Below, in pieces: positions 7,506-16,714 of a DNA stretch of 60,621 nucleotides (position 1 is its first letter; each line of letters opens with the position of its first letter). The notes under the pieces were generated by a model that did not search any database, had not been told where the DNA came from, and saw only the letters and a program-made list of their open reading frames with translations. Location of the stretch: positions 1 to 60,621 of the forward strand of contig WVSO01000014.1 in the NCBI GenBank assembly GCA_015689745.1. The letters run 5' to 3'. The position numbers and the translations under genes were made by a program. Source of the DNA: Rhodobacterales bacterium HKCCSP123. Its GTDB lineage: Bacteria; Pseudomonadota; Alphaproteobacteria; Rhodobacterales; Rhodobacteraceae.

Positions 7506-10259
7506 TCAGGCTGCGGTGCCGTCGCCCTCGTCTTCGCCTTCGCCCTGGTCGGCGATCCAGGCCACGCTGACGACCTCTTCGCCTTTCGCGGTGTCGAAGA
7601 CCTTCACGCCGCCCGCGCTGCGCGAGCGGAAGGAGATGCCCTCGACCGGTACCCGGATCGACTGGCCGGTGGAGGTGGCGAGCATGATCTGGTCGTCCAT
7701 CTCGACCGGGAAGGAGGCGACCAGCGCGCCGCCGCGCATCGCCTTGTCCATCGCCATCACGCCCTGGCCGCCGCGTCCGCGCACCGGGTAGTCGTGGCTG
7801 GACGACAGCTTTCCCGAGCCCTTGGCGGTGATCGTGAGGATCAGGTCCTCGGCCGCCGACATCTCGGCATAGCGGTCGGGGGACAGCTGCCCCTCGGCCA
7901 CGGCGACCTCGTCCTCGTCCGCCTCGATCTCTTCCTCCGGGGCGCCCGCCATCAGGCGGCGCTGCTTCAGGTAGGCGGCGCGTTCCTGCGGATCGGCCTC
8001 GAAATGGCGGATCACCGCCATCGAGACGACGCTGTCGCCCTCCGCCAGCCGGACGCCGCGCACGCCGGTCGAATCGCGGCCCTTGAAGACGCGGACATCG
8101 GTGGTCGGGAAGCGGATCGCGCGGCCGCCCGCGGTCACCAGCATCACGTCGTCGCTTTCCGAGCAGATGCGCGCGTTCACCAGGCTGACCGAGCCGTCCT
8201 CGGGCAGGCGCATGGCGATCTTGCCGTTGCGCATCACGTTGGTGAAATCCGACAGCGCGTTGCGCCGCACGTCGCCCGCCGAAGTGGCGAAGACGATCTG
8301 CAGCTCGTCCCAATGCGCCTCGTCCCGGTCGACGGGCATGACGGCGGCGATGCCGGTGCCCGGTTCGATCGGCAGGATATTGACGATCGCCTTGCCGCGG
8401 CTGGCGCGGCTGCCGAGGGGCAGGCGCCATGTCTTGAGCTTGTAGACCATGCCGCTTGTCGTGAAGACCAGGAGCGGCGTGTGCGTGTTGGCCACGAACA
8501 GCGATGTGACGACATCGTCTTCCTTCAGACCGCCACCCGACAGGCCCTTGCCGCCGCGCCGTTGCGCGCGGAAATCGGCAAGCGGCGTGCGCTTGATGTA
8601 GCCGCCCTGCGTGATGGTGACGACCATGTCCTCGCGCTCGATCAGGTCCTCGTCCTCCATGTCGCCGGACCAGTCGGTGATCTCGGTGCGGCGGGGGACG
8701 GCGAATTTCTCGCGCACCTCGGCCAGCTCGTCCGAGATGATCGACAGGATGCGTTCGCGCGAGGCGAGGATGGCGAGGTAATCCTTGATCTTGCCCGCAA
8801 GCTCCTCGAGCTCGTCGGTAACCTCCTTCACGCCCAGTTGCGTCAGGCGCTGAAGGCGCAGGTCGAGGATCGCGCGGGCCTGCGTTTCGGACAGGTTGTA
8901 GGTGCCGTCTTCGTTCGCGGTATGCGTCGGATCGTCGATCAGCTTGATGAAGGGCAGGATCTCCTCGGCGGGCCAGCGCCGCGTCATCAGCTTCTCGCGC
9001 GCCTCGGCGGCATCGGCGGATGCCCGGATGGTGCGCACCACCTCGTCGACATTCGAGACGGCGACGGCAAGGCCGCAAAGCACATGCGCGCGGTCGCGCG
9101 CCTTGCGCAGCTCGAAGGCCGTGCGCCGCGCGACCACCTCCTCGCGGAAGTCGAGAAAGGCCGTCAGGAACCCGCGCAGCGTCAGCTGCTCGGGCCGGCC
9201 CCCGTTCAGCGCGAGCATGTTGCAGCCGAAGCTTGTCTGCATCTGCGTGAAGCGGAAGAGCTGGTTCAGCACCACCTCGGGCGTCGCGTCGCGCTTCAGC
9301 TCGATCACCACGCGCACGCCGACGCGGTCGCTCTCGTCCGCCACGCCCGAGATGCCCTCGAGCTTCTTCTCGCGGACCAGTTCCGCGATGCGCTCGATCA
9401 TCGAGGCCTTGTTCACCTGGTAGGGGATCTCGTCCACCACGATGGCGTAGCGATCCTTGCGGATCTCCTCGACATGGGTTTTCGTGCGGATGATGACGCT
9501 GCCGCGCCCCTCCAGATAGGCCTTGCGCGCGCCCGAGCGGCCCAGGATCAGCGCGCCGGTCGGGAAATCGGGGGCGGGGATATACTCGATCAGCTCTTCC
9601 GAGCTGAGATCGGGCTGCTTGATCAGCGCCTGGCAGGCGTCGATCACCTCGCCCAGGTTGTGGGGCGGGATGTTGGTGGCCATGCCGACGGCGATGCCGC
9701 CCGCGCCGTTGACCAGCATGTTGGGAAAGCGCGCGGGAAGAACCGTCGGTTCCTGCTGCTTGCCGTCGTAATTGTCCTGGAAATCGACCGTGTCCTTGTC
9801 GATATCGGCCAGAAGATAGGCCGCGGGCGCGTCCATCCGCACCTCGGTGTAACGCATGGCCGCGGGGTTGTCCCCGTCCATCGAGCCGAAGTTGCCTTGC
9901 CCGTCGAGCAGCGGCAGCGACATCGAGAAGGGCTGCGCCATGCGCACCAGCGCGTCGTAAATGGCCGAGTCGCCATGCGGGTGATACTGGCCCATCACGT
10001 CGCCCACGGGGCGGGCGGATTTGCGATAGGGTTTCTCGTGGGTATTCCCCGTCTCGTGCATCGCGAAGAGGATGCGCCGGTGCACCGGCTTCAGCCCGTC
10101 GCGCAGGTCGGGGATCGCGCGGGAGATGATGACGCTCATCGCGTAGTCGATGAACGAGGTCTTCATCTCGGCCGAGATGTCGATCGAGGGCCCGTGGTAG
10201 GGCACCCGTTCGGGGCCGGATTCGGTATCGTTTTCAGGGGGTTCGGGCGTGTCGTTCAC
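7506..10259 (-). CDS. gyrA: DNA gyrase subunit A
   Basis: The breakage–reunion subunit of DNA gyrase, 917 residues. The catalytic tyrosine is Tyr137 in [10 protein letters not shown]. The quinolone-resistance-determining region reads [15 protein letters not shown], with Ser98 and Asp102 at the positions equivalent to E. coli Ser83 and Asp87, i.e. the susceptible-type residues. The GyrA box QRRGGKGL is present, distinguishing it from ParC, and beta-pinwheel repeats and an acidic tail ([12 protein letters not shown]) follow. It is divergent from usg. Confidence 0.97.
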   Translation of the reverse strand: MNDTPEPPENDTESGPERVPYHGPSIDISAEMKTSFIDYAMSVIISRAIPDLRDGLKPVHRRILFAMHETGNTHEKPYRKSARPVGDVMGQYHPHGDSAIYDALVRMAQPFSMSLPLLDGQGNFGSMDGDNPAAMRYTEVRMDAPAAYLLADIDKDTVDFQDNYDGKQQEPTVLPARFPNMLVNGAGGIAVGMATNIPPHNLGEVIDACQALIKQPDLSSEELIEYIPAPDFPTGALILGRSGARKAYLEGRGSVIIRTKTHVEEIRKDRYAIVVDEIPYQVNKASMIERIAELVREKKLEGISGVADESDRVGVRVVIELKRDATPEVVLNQLFRFTQMQTSFGCNMLALNGGRPEQLTLRGFLTAFLDFREEVVARRTAFELRKARDRAHVLCGLAVAVSNVDEVVRTIRASADAAEAREKLMTRRWPAEEILPFIKLIDDPTHTANEDGTYNLSETQARAILDLRLQRLTQLGVKEVTDELEELAGKIKDYLAILASRERILSIISDELAEVREKFAVPRRTEITDWSGDMEDEDLIEREDMVVTITQGGYIKRTPLADFRAQRRGGKGLSGGGLKEDDVVTSLFVANTHTPLLVFTTSGMVYKLKTWRLPLGSRASRGKAIVNILPIEPGTGIAAVMPVDRDEAHWDELQIVFATSAGDVRRNALSDFTNVMRNGKIAMRLPEDGSVSLVNARICSESDDVMLVTAGGRAIRFPTTDVRVFKGRDSTGVRGVRLAEGDSVVSMAVIRHFEADPQERAAYLKQRRLMAGAPEEEIEADEDEVAVAEGQLSPDRYAEMSAAEDLILTITAKGSGKLSSSHDYPVRGRGGQGVMAMDKAMRGGALVASFPVEMDDQIMLATSTGQSIRVPVEGISFRSRSAGGVKVFDTAKGEEVVSVAWIADQGEGEDEGDGTAA

Positions 10260-10455
10260 GTGCTCGGCCTGTCTGTCACGAATGCTCTATATCTTGTTGT
10301 GCGGCAGTATACGTGGCCCGGATATGGGGTGCAATGCCGGAGGGCCGCTTCCTTTGGCAGCCGGGGCATGCGACTGCCAACACACTCTTTTCGTTGATTT
10401 TTAATGAATCAGAGGCACTCTGGAGCCGTGGAAGAGGCAACATGAGAGGTGCCCC

Positions 10456-10725
10456 ATGCGCGAAACCGAGACCGAGCTGCTGCTGAAGGGATACGGGCTG
10501 ACCACGGCGGAGATGATCTACCGCATGCCCGATTACCGGAGCGTCCTGAACACCTTCGTCTGGCAGGAGTACGACCTGGCCCCCGACTACCCCAAGCTCT
10601 TCGAGTTCATCGAGTTCTGGCAGGACGCGATCGAGGGGCCGCTGCATTCGGTCCGCTTCGTGCATCGCAAGATGATCTCGCCCGGCGAATGGCGCAACGT
10701 GACGGGCGAGTTCACCTATCACTGA
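10456..10725 (+). CDS. Usg family protein
   Basis: An 89-residue protein of the alphaproteobacterial Usg-like family (named for its position near tryptophan genes; function unknown). Characteristic segments are LLLKGYGLTTAEMIYRMPDY, FVWQEYDLAPDYPKL and FIEFWQDAIEGPLHSVR. The chosen ATG has GAGAGG upstream. It faces dsbB convergently. Confidence 0.85.
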   Translation: MRETETELLLKGYGLTTAEMIYRMPDYRSVLNTFVWQEYDLAPDYPKLFEFIEFWQDAIEGPLHSVRFVHRKMISPGEWRNVTGEFTYH

Positions 10726-10739
10726 CCGGCGTGGCGCGC

Positions 10740-11213
10740 TCAGGCGGCGGCCCGGGCGCGCGCGGCGGCGATCCAGATGCCCATGAGCACCAGGCAGGCG
10801 ATGCCGTTCCAGGACGCCATCGACAGGCCGAACATCTCCCAGGCGACCTCGTCGCACATCACGATGCCGCTGCCGATCTCGGGGTTCAGAAGGTCGGCCA
10901 TCGACATCGAGCCGAGGTCCTCGGACCCGCCCGTGCAGCTCAGGTTGAGCGTCCACCAGCCGCGCTCCACCCCGGTGTGCAGCAGCGCGATACCCGCGTT
11001 CACGGCCATCGACAGCGCGCCGAGGGCCGCGATGGCGGCATGGGGAAGGGCGGCGCCGAGCGCGCCGATGGCAATGGCCGCGGCATGCGGCCAGCGCTGC
11101 CAGAGGCACATCGCGCAGGGCGCGAGCCCGCCGATGTACTGGAAGCCGAAGGCGCCGAGCAGCACGGCAAGCGATCCAAGTCCGGCAAGGGCGATCAGGT
11201 GGCGTCGTGTCAT
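10740..11213 (-). CDS. dsbB: Disulfide bond formation protein B
   Basis: An inner-membrane quinone-linked oxidase that reoxidises DsbA. It has 157 residues with four membrane spans. The first periplasmic pair is Cys33/Cys36 in LAPCAMCLWQRWPH; the second pair is Cys93 (NLSCTGG) and Cys120 (IVMCDEVAWEMFGLSMA), matching the DsbB pattern. The motif SMASWNGIA is also typical. Confidence 0.93.
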   Translation of the reverse strand: MTRRHLIALAGLGSLAVLLGAFGFQYIGGLAPCAMCLWQRWPHAAAIAIGALGAALPHAAIAALGALSMAVNAGIALLHTGVERGWWTLNLSCTGGSEDLGSMSMADLLNPEIGSGIVMCDEVAWEMFGLSMASWNGIACLVLMGIWIAAARARAAA

Positions 11214-11292
11214 GCGGTCCTCTCAGGGTCGTGGCCTGGCCGCCGGGCGCGGCGCCACATGTCTAGTGCAAGGCGCAAGGGGTGCGCCAGTC

Positions 11293-11907
11293 TCACAGCC
11301 CGAGCCATCCCCGCACAAGGCTCGTCAAGGTCGCCCCGGCGGCGATCAGCGTGGCGATCCATGCCGTGCCCAGGACCATGCCGAGGATCACGAGCAGCCC
11401 GTCGCGCTGCAGAAGTCCCATCGCGACGATGACGACGGCAATGCCGGGCACCGTGTTGGTGGCGGGAAGGGGCACCAGGATCGACCCGCTGAATAGCACG
11501 AGCGCCACGCCGACGAGCTGGTCCAGCGGCCTGTGCGTCAGCGCGATCAGCCGGGGACGGCTGACCGCCTCGATCCGCAGGAGCCAGGGTTCGGAGCGCC
11601 GTGCGAGCGTGGCAAGCCCCTCGGACGTCACGGTCCGCGCCCCCAGCCTTGCGGGCAGCCAGGGCAGGCGCCGGCCGATCATCACCTGTCCCGAGACGAA
11701 GAGCAGCGGCAGGGCGACGATCTGGGGGATGCCGTAGAGAAACGGGATGCAGCAGGGTAAGGCGAGCACCAGCAGGAACAGGCCGAAGGCACGCTCGCGC
11801 AATTGTTCGAGGATCCAATCGAGCGTGACCGTCTCGCCAGTCGCATCCGCGGCCAGCTGGCCGAGGCGCTCGGATGTGGACTGGATCTTCGAGGCATGCG
11901 CCGACAT
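11293..11907 (-). CDS. ExoD family membrane protein
   Basis: A 204-residue product of the exopolysaccharide-synthesis ExoD family. Diagnostic stretches are TLDWILEQLRERAFGLFLLVLALP, CCIPFLYGIPQIVALPLLFVSGQ and the hydrophobic C-terminal half with IPLPATN-like and GLLQRDGLLVILG motifs. The start is uncertain: ATG at 11907 (MSAHASK) or in-frame starts up to 11961. Its exact role in polysaccharide or stress physiology is not established. Confidence 0.85.
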   Translation of the reverse strand: MSAHASKIQSTSERLGQLAADATGETVTLDWILEQLRERAFGLFLLVLALPCCIPFLYGIPQIVALPLLFVSGQVMIGRRLPWLPARLGARTVTSEGLATLARRSEPWLLRIEAVSRPRLIALTHRPLDQLVGVALVLFSGSILVPLPATNTVPGIAVVIVAMGLLQRDGLLVILGMVLGTAWIATLIAAGATLTSLVRGWLGL

Positions 11908-12061
11908 GCGCGTCACTCCAATGCGGTCGGGGTCCGATGGGGCGCCCGGATCATCGCGCACCGCCTAGCAAATCCTCTTCCGGCCCACCAGCCTGCGGCT
12001 GCGCGATTGCGCAGCATGCGCGATTGACGGCATGTGTTCGGCGGCGTAGGCAAGCGCCAGT

Positions 12062-12146
12062 GCCCGTGTGGCGGAATTGGTAGACGCAGCGGATTCAAAA
12101 TCCGCCGCCGCAAGGCTTGCCGGTTCGAGTCCGGCCACGGGTACCA
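12062..12146 (+). tRNA. tRNA-Leu (anticodon CAA)
   Basis: An 85-nt tRNA. The acceptor stem GCCCGTG pairs with CACGGGT (first pair G-U). The anticodon stem is GCGGA/TCCGC around loop TTCAAAA, giving CAA. A long variable arm and GGTTCGAGTCC T-arm fit a class II leucine tRNA, and CCA is encoded. Its 3' end is the attachment site of the integrated elements and is regenerated intact. Confidence 0.95.
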
Positions 12147-12147
12147 C
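12129..12147 (+). repeat. attL: tRNA-Leu 3' end
   Basis: GTCCGGCCACGGGTACCAC, the T-arm 3' half and acceptor end of tRNA-Leu, is repeated exactly at 33925–33943. Its last 17 bases minus one recur at 24739–24754. It marks the left end of the tandem integrated region. Confidence 0.85.
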
Positions 12148-12465
12148 TTATATAATATTTACAGTTACTTAAGCGGCGGGCCCTGTGTTGGTCCGCCGGT
12201 CAGTCCGCCAATTGCTCAAGAGCCGGAGCGGCGACTTAGCGCCTTACACCTCCAGTCATGCCGCGATGAAGATAGCCGCGAGGAGCGACGCACAGACCAC
12301 CAAGGCGGGGGGAATGACTTCATAACTTGCTCTTCTAACTTAACATGCTGCGTGGTTGATCTGCATCAGGCCACGTCCCGAACTGGTGTTTGAATGAGTT
12401 CGGTTGAATATAGATCTCTACTGCGCAAAGCTTACGCGCTCGCAAAATGCAGTGAGAGACACCCA

Positions 12466-13431
12466 ATGAAGAATTTTTTTGGTGGAAGAAACTGTTGCGC
12501 ATTTCTGCTTTCCAGTGTCATCAGCTTGGTGTGGCAGGACGCGAAAGCAGCAGAGTTCTTGCTGCTTCCCGGCTCACGCACCCTAGCAATTCTGGGCGAG
12601 CTCGAGATGGCGGATGTGTCCGAGTTTGAACGACAGCTTCAGCGCGGCGTGGATGAAGTAATCTTGTCAAGTGACGGTGGTAGCCTGAACGCTGCTTGGG
12701 AACTAGGAGCTCTGATCGCAGACAATGGCCTCCGCACGATCCTTACCGACGAGACAGATTGTGCAAGCGCCTGCGCAATTCTATTTCTGCATGGCTCTGA
12801 AAGGTATATGTCCCCTACCGCGCGTTTAGGCGTTCATCTTCCCTTCTTCTCAGAAAGCGGCGCAAATTTTCAAAATATTTGTCTTTCCCTAGCCTACGAA
12901 CTTACCGAACACTTTATAAACTCTGGTCGTGTAACCGATCATACAGTGCCCGGGTGGGATGGAGAGTTCAATATCACTAAACTGACTTATTCTTCGAGGG
13001 CCGCGGCACGTGATGTGCTAATCCAAATTTTGGCTGGTGCTGATGTTTCAAACTTTTGGGGCGATGTGTCTTTTGAGAGAGAAAGATGGGTGCGTTCCAT
13101 TAGTCCAAACTTAAGAGAAATTCTAACTTCTCTTGATGTTGGTGGAGCCGCCATGTATGAAACTTCTAATGGGTTTTGGCAAATAGTAAGACTTAATGAT
13201 GTGAGGGAAAGGGAAGCGCACGAAGTCACTCCGCGACTTGCGTCTGATGAGATAAGCTGTCTCACATATGCGTATCAGATTGGGGCTAGAGAATTTCTGA
13301 GGTTAACTGATTTGTTGGAGCAAAGTAATGTTTCATCAGATTTTTTGCGACTTACAGTAGAAACTCCAAGTGACGCTATTCGGTGGTTGTCCCGGGATAG
13401 ATTGCTTGGATTGAGAGTTGTGACTGAGTAA
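12466..13431 (+). CDS. Periplasmic ClpP/crotonase-like protein (COG3904 type)
   Basis: A 321-residue product from the ATG at 12466, which gives a good signal peptide (MKNFFGGRNCCAFLLSSVIS… cleaving near AKAAEF). The mature N-terminal half has the pattern of predicted periplasmic ClpP/crotonase-fold proteins: ILSSDGGSLNAAWELGALI, then GLRTILTDETDCASACAILFLHG with the CxSAC serine region, then GVHLPF. An upstream in-frame ATG at 12394 would bury the signal peptide. It is AT-richer than the chromosome. Its role in a defence island is unclear; membrane surveillance is only speculation. Confidence 0.65.
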   Translation: MKNFFGGRNCCAFLLSSVISLVWQDAKAAEFLLLPGSRTLAILGELEMADVSEFERQLQRGVDEVILSSDGGSLNAAWELGALIADNGLRTILTDETDCASACAILFLHGSERYMSPTARLGVHLPFFSESGANFQNICLSLAYELTEHFINSGRVTDHTVPGWDGEFNITKLTYSSRAAARDVLIQILAGADVSNFWGDVSFERERWVRSISPNLREILTSLDVGGAAMYETSNGFWQIVRLNDVREREAHEVTPRLASDEISCLTYAYQIGAREFLRLTDLLEQSNVSSDFLRLTVETPSDAIRWLSRDRLLGLRVVTE

Positions 13432-13601
13432 AAGTCGCGGCGCTCAATGCCCGCTAATTCTTCAGAGCGCAATATTTCTGGTTATATGCGTCGCGAAGAA
13501 AGCCTCAAATTCTTCGGACGGTTTAAAAACGCAAATTGGATGCATGTCACCATGCAGGCCAAGTCGCATCTTCAGACGCATAGCCAATTAGAACTTTGGC
13601 T

Positions 13602-14195
13602 TCATTTCAGCACCGAAACATGCCTACCTTTTGATATGCGGTCGTTACGTTTCAATCTACCCTCTTCCAAGAGAAGGCCCAGAATGCTATATGATAGATA
13701 ATCCTTGGCGCCGCCGCCGTAGTTGCTTTGAAGGCCCAGTGCCTTCGAGCAATCGGCATTGGTAACACCATCGGTGTTTGCTTTTGCAAGCTCTACGATC
13801 GCATCCTTTAGGAGATCTAGTCCGATTACCGCCTTCTCGTATACGCCGGAGGGCACTTTGAGGTCTGCCCGCAGCCTGCCTTGTCCCTTTCCCGACGGAG
13901 TAACTGCGTTGGTCAGGAAGCCGCCGGTGGCTTCGGTGCCGAATGCAGATATCAATTCCGCTTCCAGCTTGAGCGCTTGTTCTTCCGTAAGTCCGTCCGC
14001 AAGCTTCGTAGTGACCACCTCGTGACCAGCGGCCATGATGTCTTTGATGCGCTCACCCTTAGCCGTGCTGTCAACGTTGATTGTATGTTCCCAAGCTCGG
14101 TTTCCCGTGCCCTTTCCGATGTAAAACGGCAAGACTGGGTTCGCGCGAGGGTCCTTGAGCGCGTATACGTAATAGGAGGCAACCTTACCGGTCAT
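13602..14195 (-). CDS. GIY-YIG-like domain protein
   Basis: A 197-residue protein whose N-terminus has the GIY-YIG nuclease pattern: YYVYALKD (GIY-like strand), then PFYIGKGTGNRAWEH (YIG plus the arginine region), and LKLEAELISAFG with the metal-binding glutamate position. The C-terminal 90 residues (VYEKAVIGLDLLKDAIVEL…) are unrecognised. It is the only minus-strand gene in the cargo block. A TTG start at 14219 is possible; the ATG at 14195 is preferred. The ORF on the opposite strand at 13447–13701 looks like a shadow. Confidence 0.65.
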   Translation of the reverse strand: MTGKVASYYVYALKDPRANPVLPFYIGKGTGNRAWEHTINVDSTAKGERIKDIMAAGHEVVTTKLADGLTEEQALKLEAELISAFGTEATGGFLTNAVTPSGKGQGRLRADLKVPSGVYEKAVIGLDLLKDAIVELAKANTDGVTNADCSKALGLQSNYGGGAKDYLSYSILGLLLEEGRLKRNDRISKGRHVSVLK

Positions 14196-14493
14196 CCGTC
14201 GCACCTGTCTGTCAACCAAGCATTCTTAGTGCCTAACAACTTTCAACATTGCGCGCACAACTCAACTCTCTTGATCGAACTTGATCAAAAAAAACATTGC
14301 CTCAAGCATGGTCAACACAGCCGCGATGCGTCAACTTAGTGAAGGCTCGTGATGTGGGATGACAACTTGTCGGTTGCGGGTGGGAGCCGTATGCGCGACG
14401 CTAAGAGGATCAGCAGCCCAACACAACTTTCGCGCAAGAAGGCGGGTAGCGGAACCAAACACGCGTGTACAACCCTAATCACGGCTGGCAAAC

Positions 14494-15555
14494 ATGGACG
14501 CATCTAGGTTCAAGGAAGTTGAGCTAGAAAAACTCAAGCTGGATCCTGAAAATCCACGACTTCCGAAGTACGTCGGGCGCTCTCAACAGGAGATGTTCGA
14601 ATTTTTGGCGAAGACTTCGAGCATCGATGAGCTCATGTCCGCCATCGCAGAGAACGGCTTTTTTGCAGCCGAAGCCGTGATTGCCATTTTTGATGGCGAA
14701 AACTATACGGTTGTCGAGGGAAACCGGCGTATCACGGCGGTTTTGCTTTTGGCAGGCCAAACCTTTGATGGCATCACAAAGCGAATAATTGACGTGAGGG
14801 AACACGCTCGGCATCGTCCGAGCAGGCTCCCTGTCTATGTTTGTGAAGACAGAGCTGAGGTTCTTAATTATCTCGGCAATAGACATATCGCCGGTGTCAA
14901 GGCGTGGGGCGCACTCGCCAAGGCGAGATACATCCGCCAGATCTTCGACACAACAAGCTCAAGTAAGACCTTCTATGACCGATGCCTTGACGTGGCTCGG
15001 GTGATTGGTAGCCGGCGCGATTTCATCTCTCGGACGCTGCGTGCACTTAGTATTCTTGAGCTTGCTGAGGAGCACGAATATTTCCAGTTGCGCGGCGTAG
15101 ATGAAGAAACAGTCAAATTTTCGATCATTTCAACGGCAGTAGACTATCAAGGCGTCAACGAATTTCTCTTTTCAGATCATATTGATGGCGAAGCCCACAT
15201 ACCGGCCGTACCGAATTTCGATCGCGTAAGGGAATTTTTCTCGTGGCTGTTCGAACGAAAGCCTGACAATACGACGCTATTGGGAGAGAGCCGAAACTTA
15301 TCCCGTTTGTCTAAGGTCCTAGCAAACGAAGAAGGACTTAATGCGATCCGAACGGGAGCTTCGTTGGATCAAGCTTATCTTATTACGACCGGCATCGACG
15401 ACGACTTTGATGTTCTGTGTAATCAAATACAACGTCATCTACGAGAGGCGATATCTATCGTTAGCGATGTAAAGCCAACAGAGGAGCGACAAGACTTGGC
15501 GAATAGCATTGCCAAACAGGCAAGGAACTTGTCGCGCCTTCTTGAGGACGAATAA
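14494..15555 (+). CDS. ParB/sulfiredoxin-fold domain protein
   Basis: A 353-residue protein. The N-terminal ~110 residues match the ParB/Srx nuclease-like fold: VELEKLKLDPENPRLP, LMSAIAENGFFAAEAVIAI, and the signature YTVVEGNRRITAVLLL. The remaining 240 residues are mostly helical and unrecognised. It has no partner parA and no recognisable HTH DNA-binding region, so chromosome partitioning is unlikely. Its stop codon directly abuts the TTG start of the next gene, implying translational coupling. Such proteins occur in defence loci; here that is inferred from context. Confidence 0.7.
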   Translation: MDASRFKEVELEKLKLDPENPRLPKYVGRSQQEMFEFLAKTSSIDELMSAIAENGFFAAEAVIAIFDGENYTVVEGNRRITAVLLLAGQTFDGITKRIIDVREHARHRPSRLPVYVCEDRAEVLNYLGNRHIAGVKAWGALAKARYIRQIFDTTSSSKTFYDRCLDVARVIGSRRDFISRTLRALSILELAEEHEYFQLRGVDEETVKFSIISTAVDYQGVNEFLFSDHIDGEAHIPAVPNFDRVREFFSWLFERKPDNTTLLGESRNLSRLSKVLANEEGLNAIRTGASLDQAYLITTGIDDDFDVLCNQIQRHLREAISIVSDVKPTEERQDLANSIAKQARNLSRLLEDE

Positions 15556-16569
15556 TTGTACGATCTCGGGCGTATTGAAAAAACGCGCGCTCACCTTCTG
15601 GCGGATACGCTGGAAATTGCAGTTGCTTTTCTTTCCTACGAGTTGGTTTCGCAAGCAGATGCTATTGGCCTACTTGAAAGTTTGCCTAAGTCAGAAGGCG
15701 ACTTGGTGAATGTTGACGAGCCTGATGTTGACGATGATGGTTTGCCGGACGACGTATCAAATATCGAACAGAAATCGAACGAGCAGCGTTATGTAGAAGA
15801 TGCCTTTCGTACCCTCGAATACCGAGCTGCCTGTCTCGGAGAGATCTATCCGTATGAAGTTGGGGATGAAGTACTTCGTATAAAGAGCGACCTGAGTGAA
15901 CTGCAGTTTCTTTATCTCTTTCTGTTGGCCTGCGCTCGGACGCGTACGTTCAAGCCAAAAAAGGGTGATGCCGATTATTTGGATCGAAAAGGCATAGTTC
16001 AAAATATTTCAGATCGCTTCGAGGAGGTGTCTGCGGCTTGTCTGCGTGAGATGATATCACCTCACGGTCGCGTGTTTATGTTTGGACCAAACTCTGACGA
16101 TAGGAAGCATCATTTTGGCTCTGCTCTAAAAGATGCACTTCCAATTCTTGCGCGCACGCTTGGCATGGCGATGGCCCCAGGTTGGCAGCCTCCCAGCGGC
16201 GCGTCGGGAGATGGCAAGATCGATATCGTAGGCGTTTACGATTTCAACGATACTGCGGAGGGTTTCCTCGTTGTGGTGGGCCAGTGCGCTTCCATCGAGG
16301 ATGAAAAATCTTGGCAGCAAAAGCGGCAGGAAGCGGATTTTCTTCAGAAGACAGGTACCTTTCACTGCTTGGTATTTCCGTCTCCGGCACTCTTCGTGCC
16401 CGCCTTTTTTCGCTCGCCGAACGGTACTTGGATTGACAAGAATATGGTGTCTGGTGTGATCCCGATTGATCGATTGCGTATGCTCAAGACGTTGGCCAAC
16501 TCGACCTCCCTGCCAGACGCTCAAGCCATGCTGCAGGCCATTGGTATTGAGGTCGTCACCGTGCCGTAA
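15556..16569 (+). CDS. PD-(D/E)xK-like protein coupled to the ParB/Srx gene
   Basis: A 337-residue protein. It starts at TTG (15556), immediately after the upstream stop, with GAGGA about 8 bases before; no useful ATG lies nearby. The C-terminal third contains GKIDIVGVYDFNDTAEG, then VVVGQCASIEDEKSWQQK. This has the D…GQCA…W..K pattern seen in some restriction-endonuclease-fold proteins that replace the ExK motif. The N-terminal half has an acidic linker (VDEPDVDDDGLPDD) and helices. The nuclease assignment is by motif only. It probably acts with the upstream ParB/Srx protein. Confidence 0.55.
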   Translation: MYDLGRIEKTRAHLLADTLEIAVAFLSYELVSQADAIGLLESLPKSEGDLVNVDEPDVDDDGLPDDVSNIEQKSNEQRYVEDAFRTLEYRAACLGEIYPYEVGDEVLRIKSDLSELQFLYLFLLACARTRTFKPKKGDADYLDRKGIVQNISDRFEEVSAACLREMISPHGRVFMFGPNSDDRKHHFGSALKDALPILARTLGMAMAPGWQPPSGASGDGKIDIVGVYDFNDTAEGFLVVVGQCASIEDEKSWQQKRQEADFLQKTGTFHCLVFPSPALFVPAFFRSPNGTWIDKNMVSGVIPIDRLRMLKTLANSTSLPDAQAMLQAIGIEVVTVP

Positions 16570-16714
16570 GCCAGATAGCCACAGCGCGACCATGAGACAG
16601 CGTGAGCTGATCACGACGGACAAGTGGACGCCGGCAGAGCTCTTCCGTGTTGCTTTGTCCATTCCAACCTGTAGTAGTTCTCTTGAGGCGTCGCACAACA
16701 TGAGGGAAACGAGC

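Noticed and set aside
7506-10259. Quinolone-resistance mutation in gyrA
   Set aside because: Ser98 and Asp102, the positions equivalent to E. coli 83 and 87, are the susceptible-type residues.
7311-10397. 1028-codon plus-strand open frame opposite gyrA
   Set aside because: Antisense of gyrA with low-complexity His/Asp/Arg-rich translation; no domain.
13447-13701. 84-residue plus-strand ORF between the first cargo gene and the GIY-YIG gene
   Set aside because: It overlaps the 3' end of the GIY-YIG gene on the other strand, has no good ribosome binding site and no recognisable domain.
14494-15555. Plasmid or chromosome partition ParB
   Set aside because: There is no ParA partner, no recognisable HTH domain and no parS-like repeats. 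Only the ParB/Srx-like N-terminal fold is shared.
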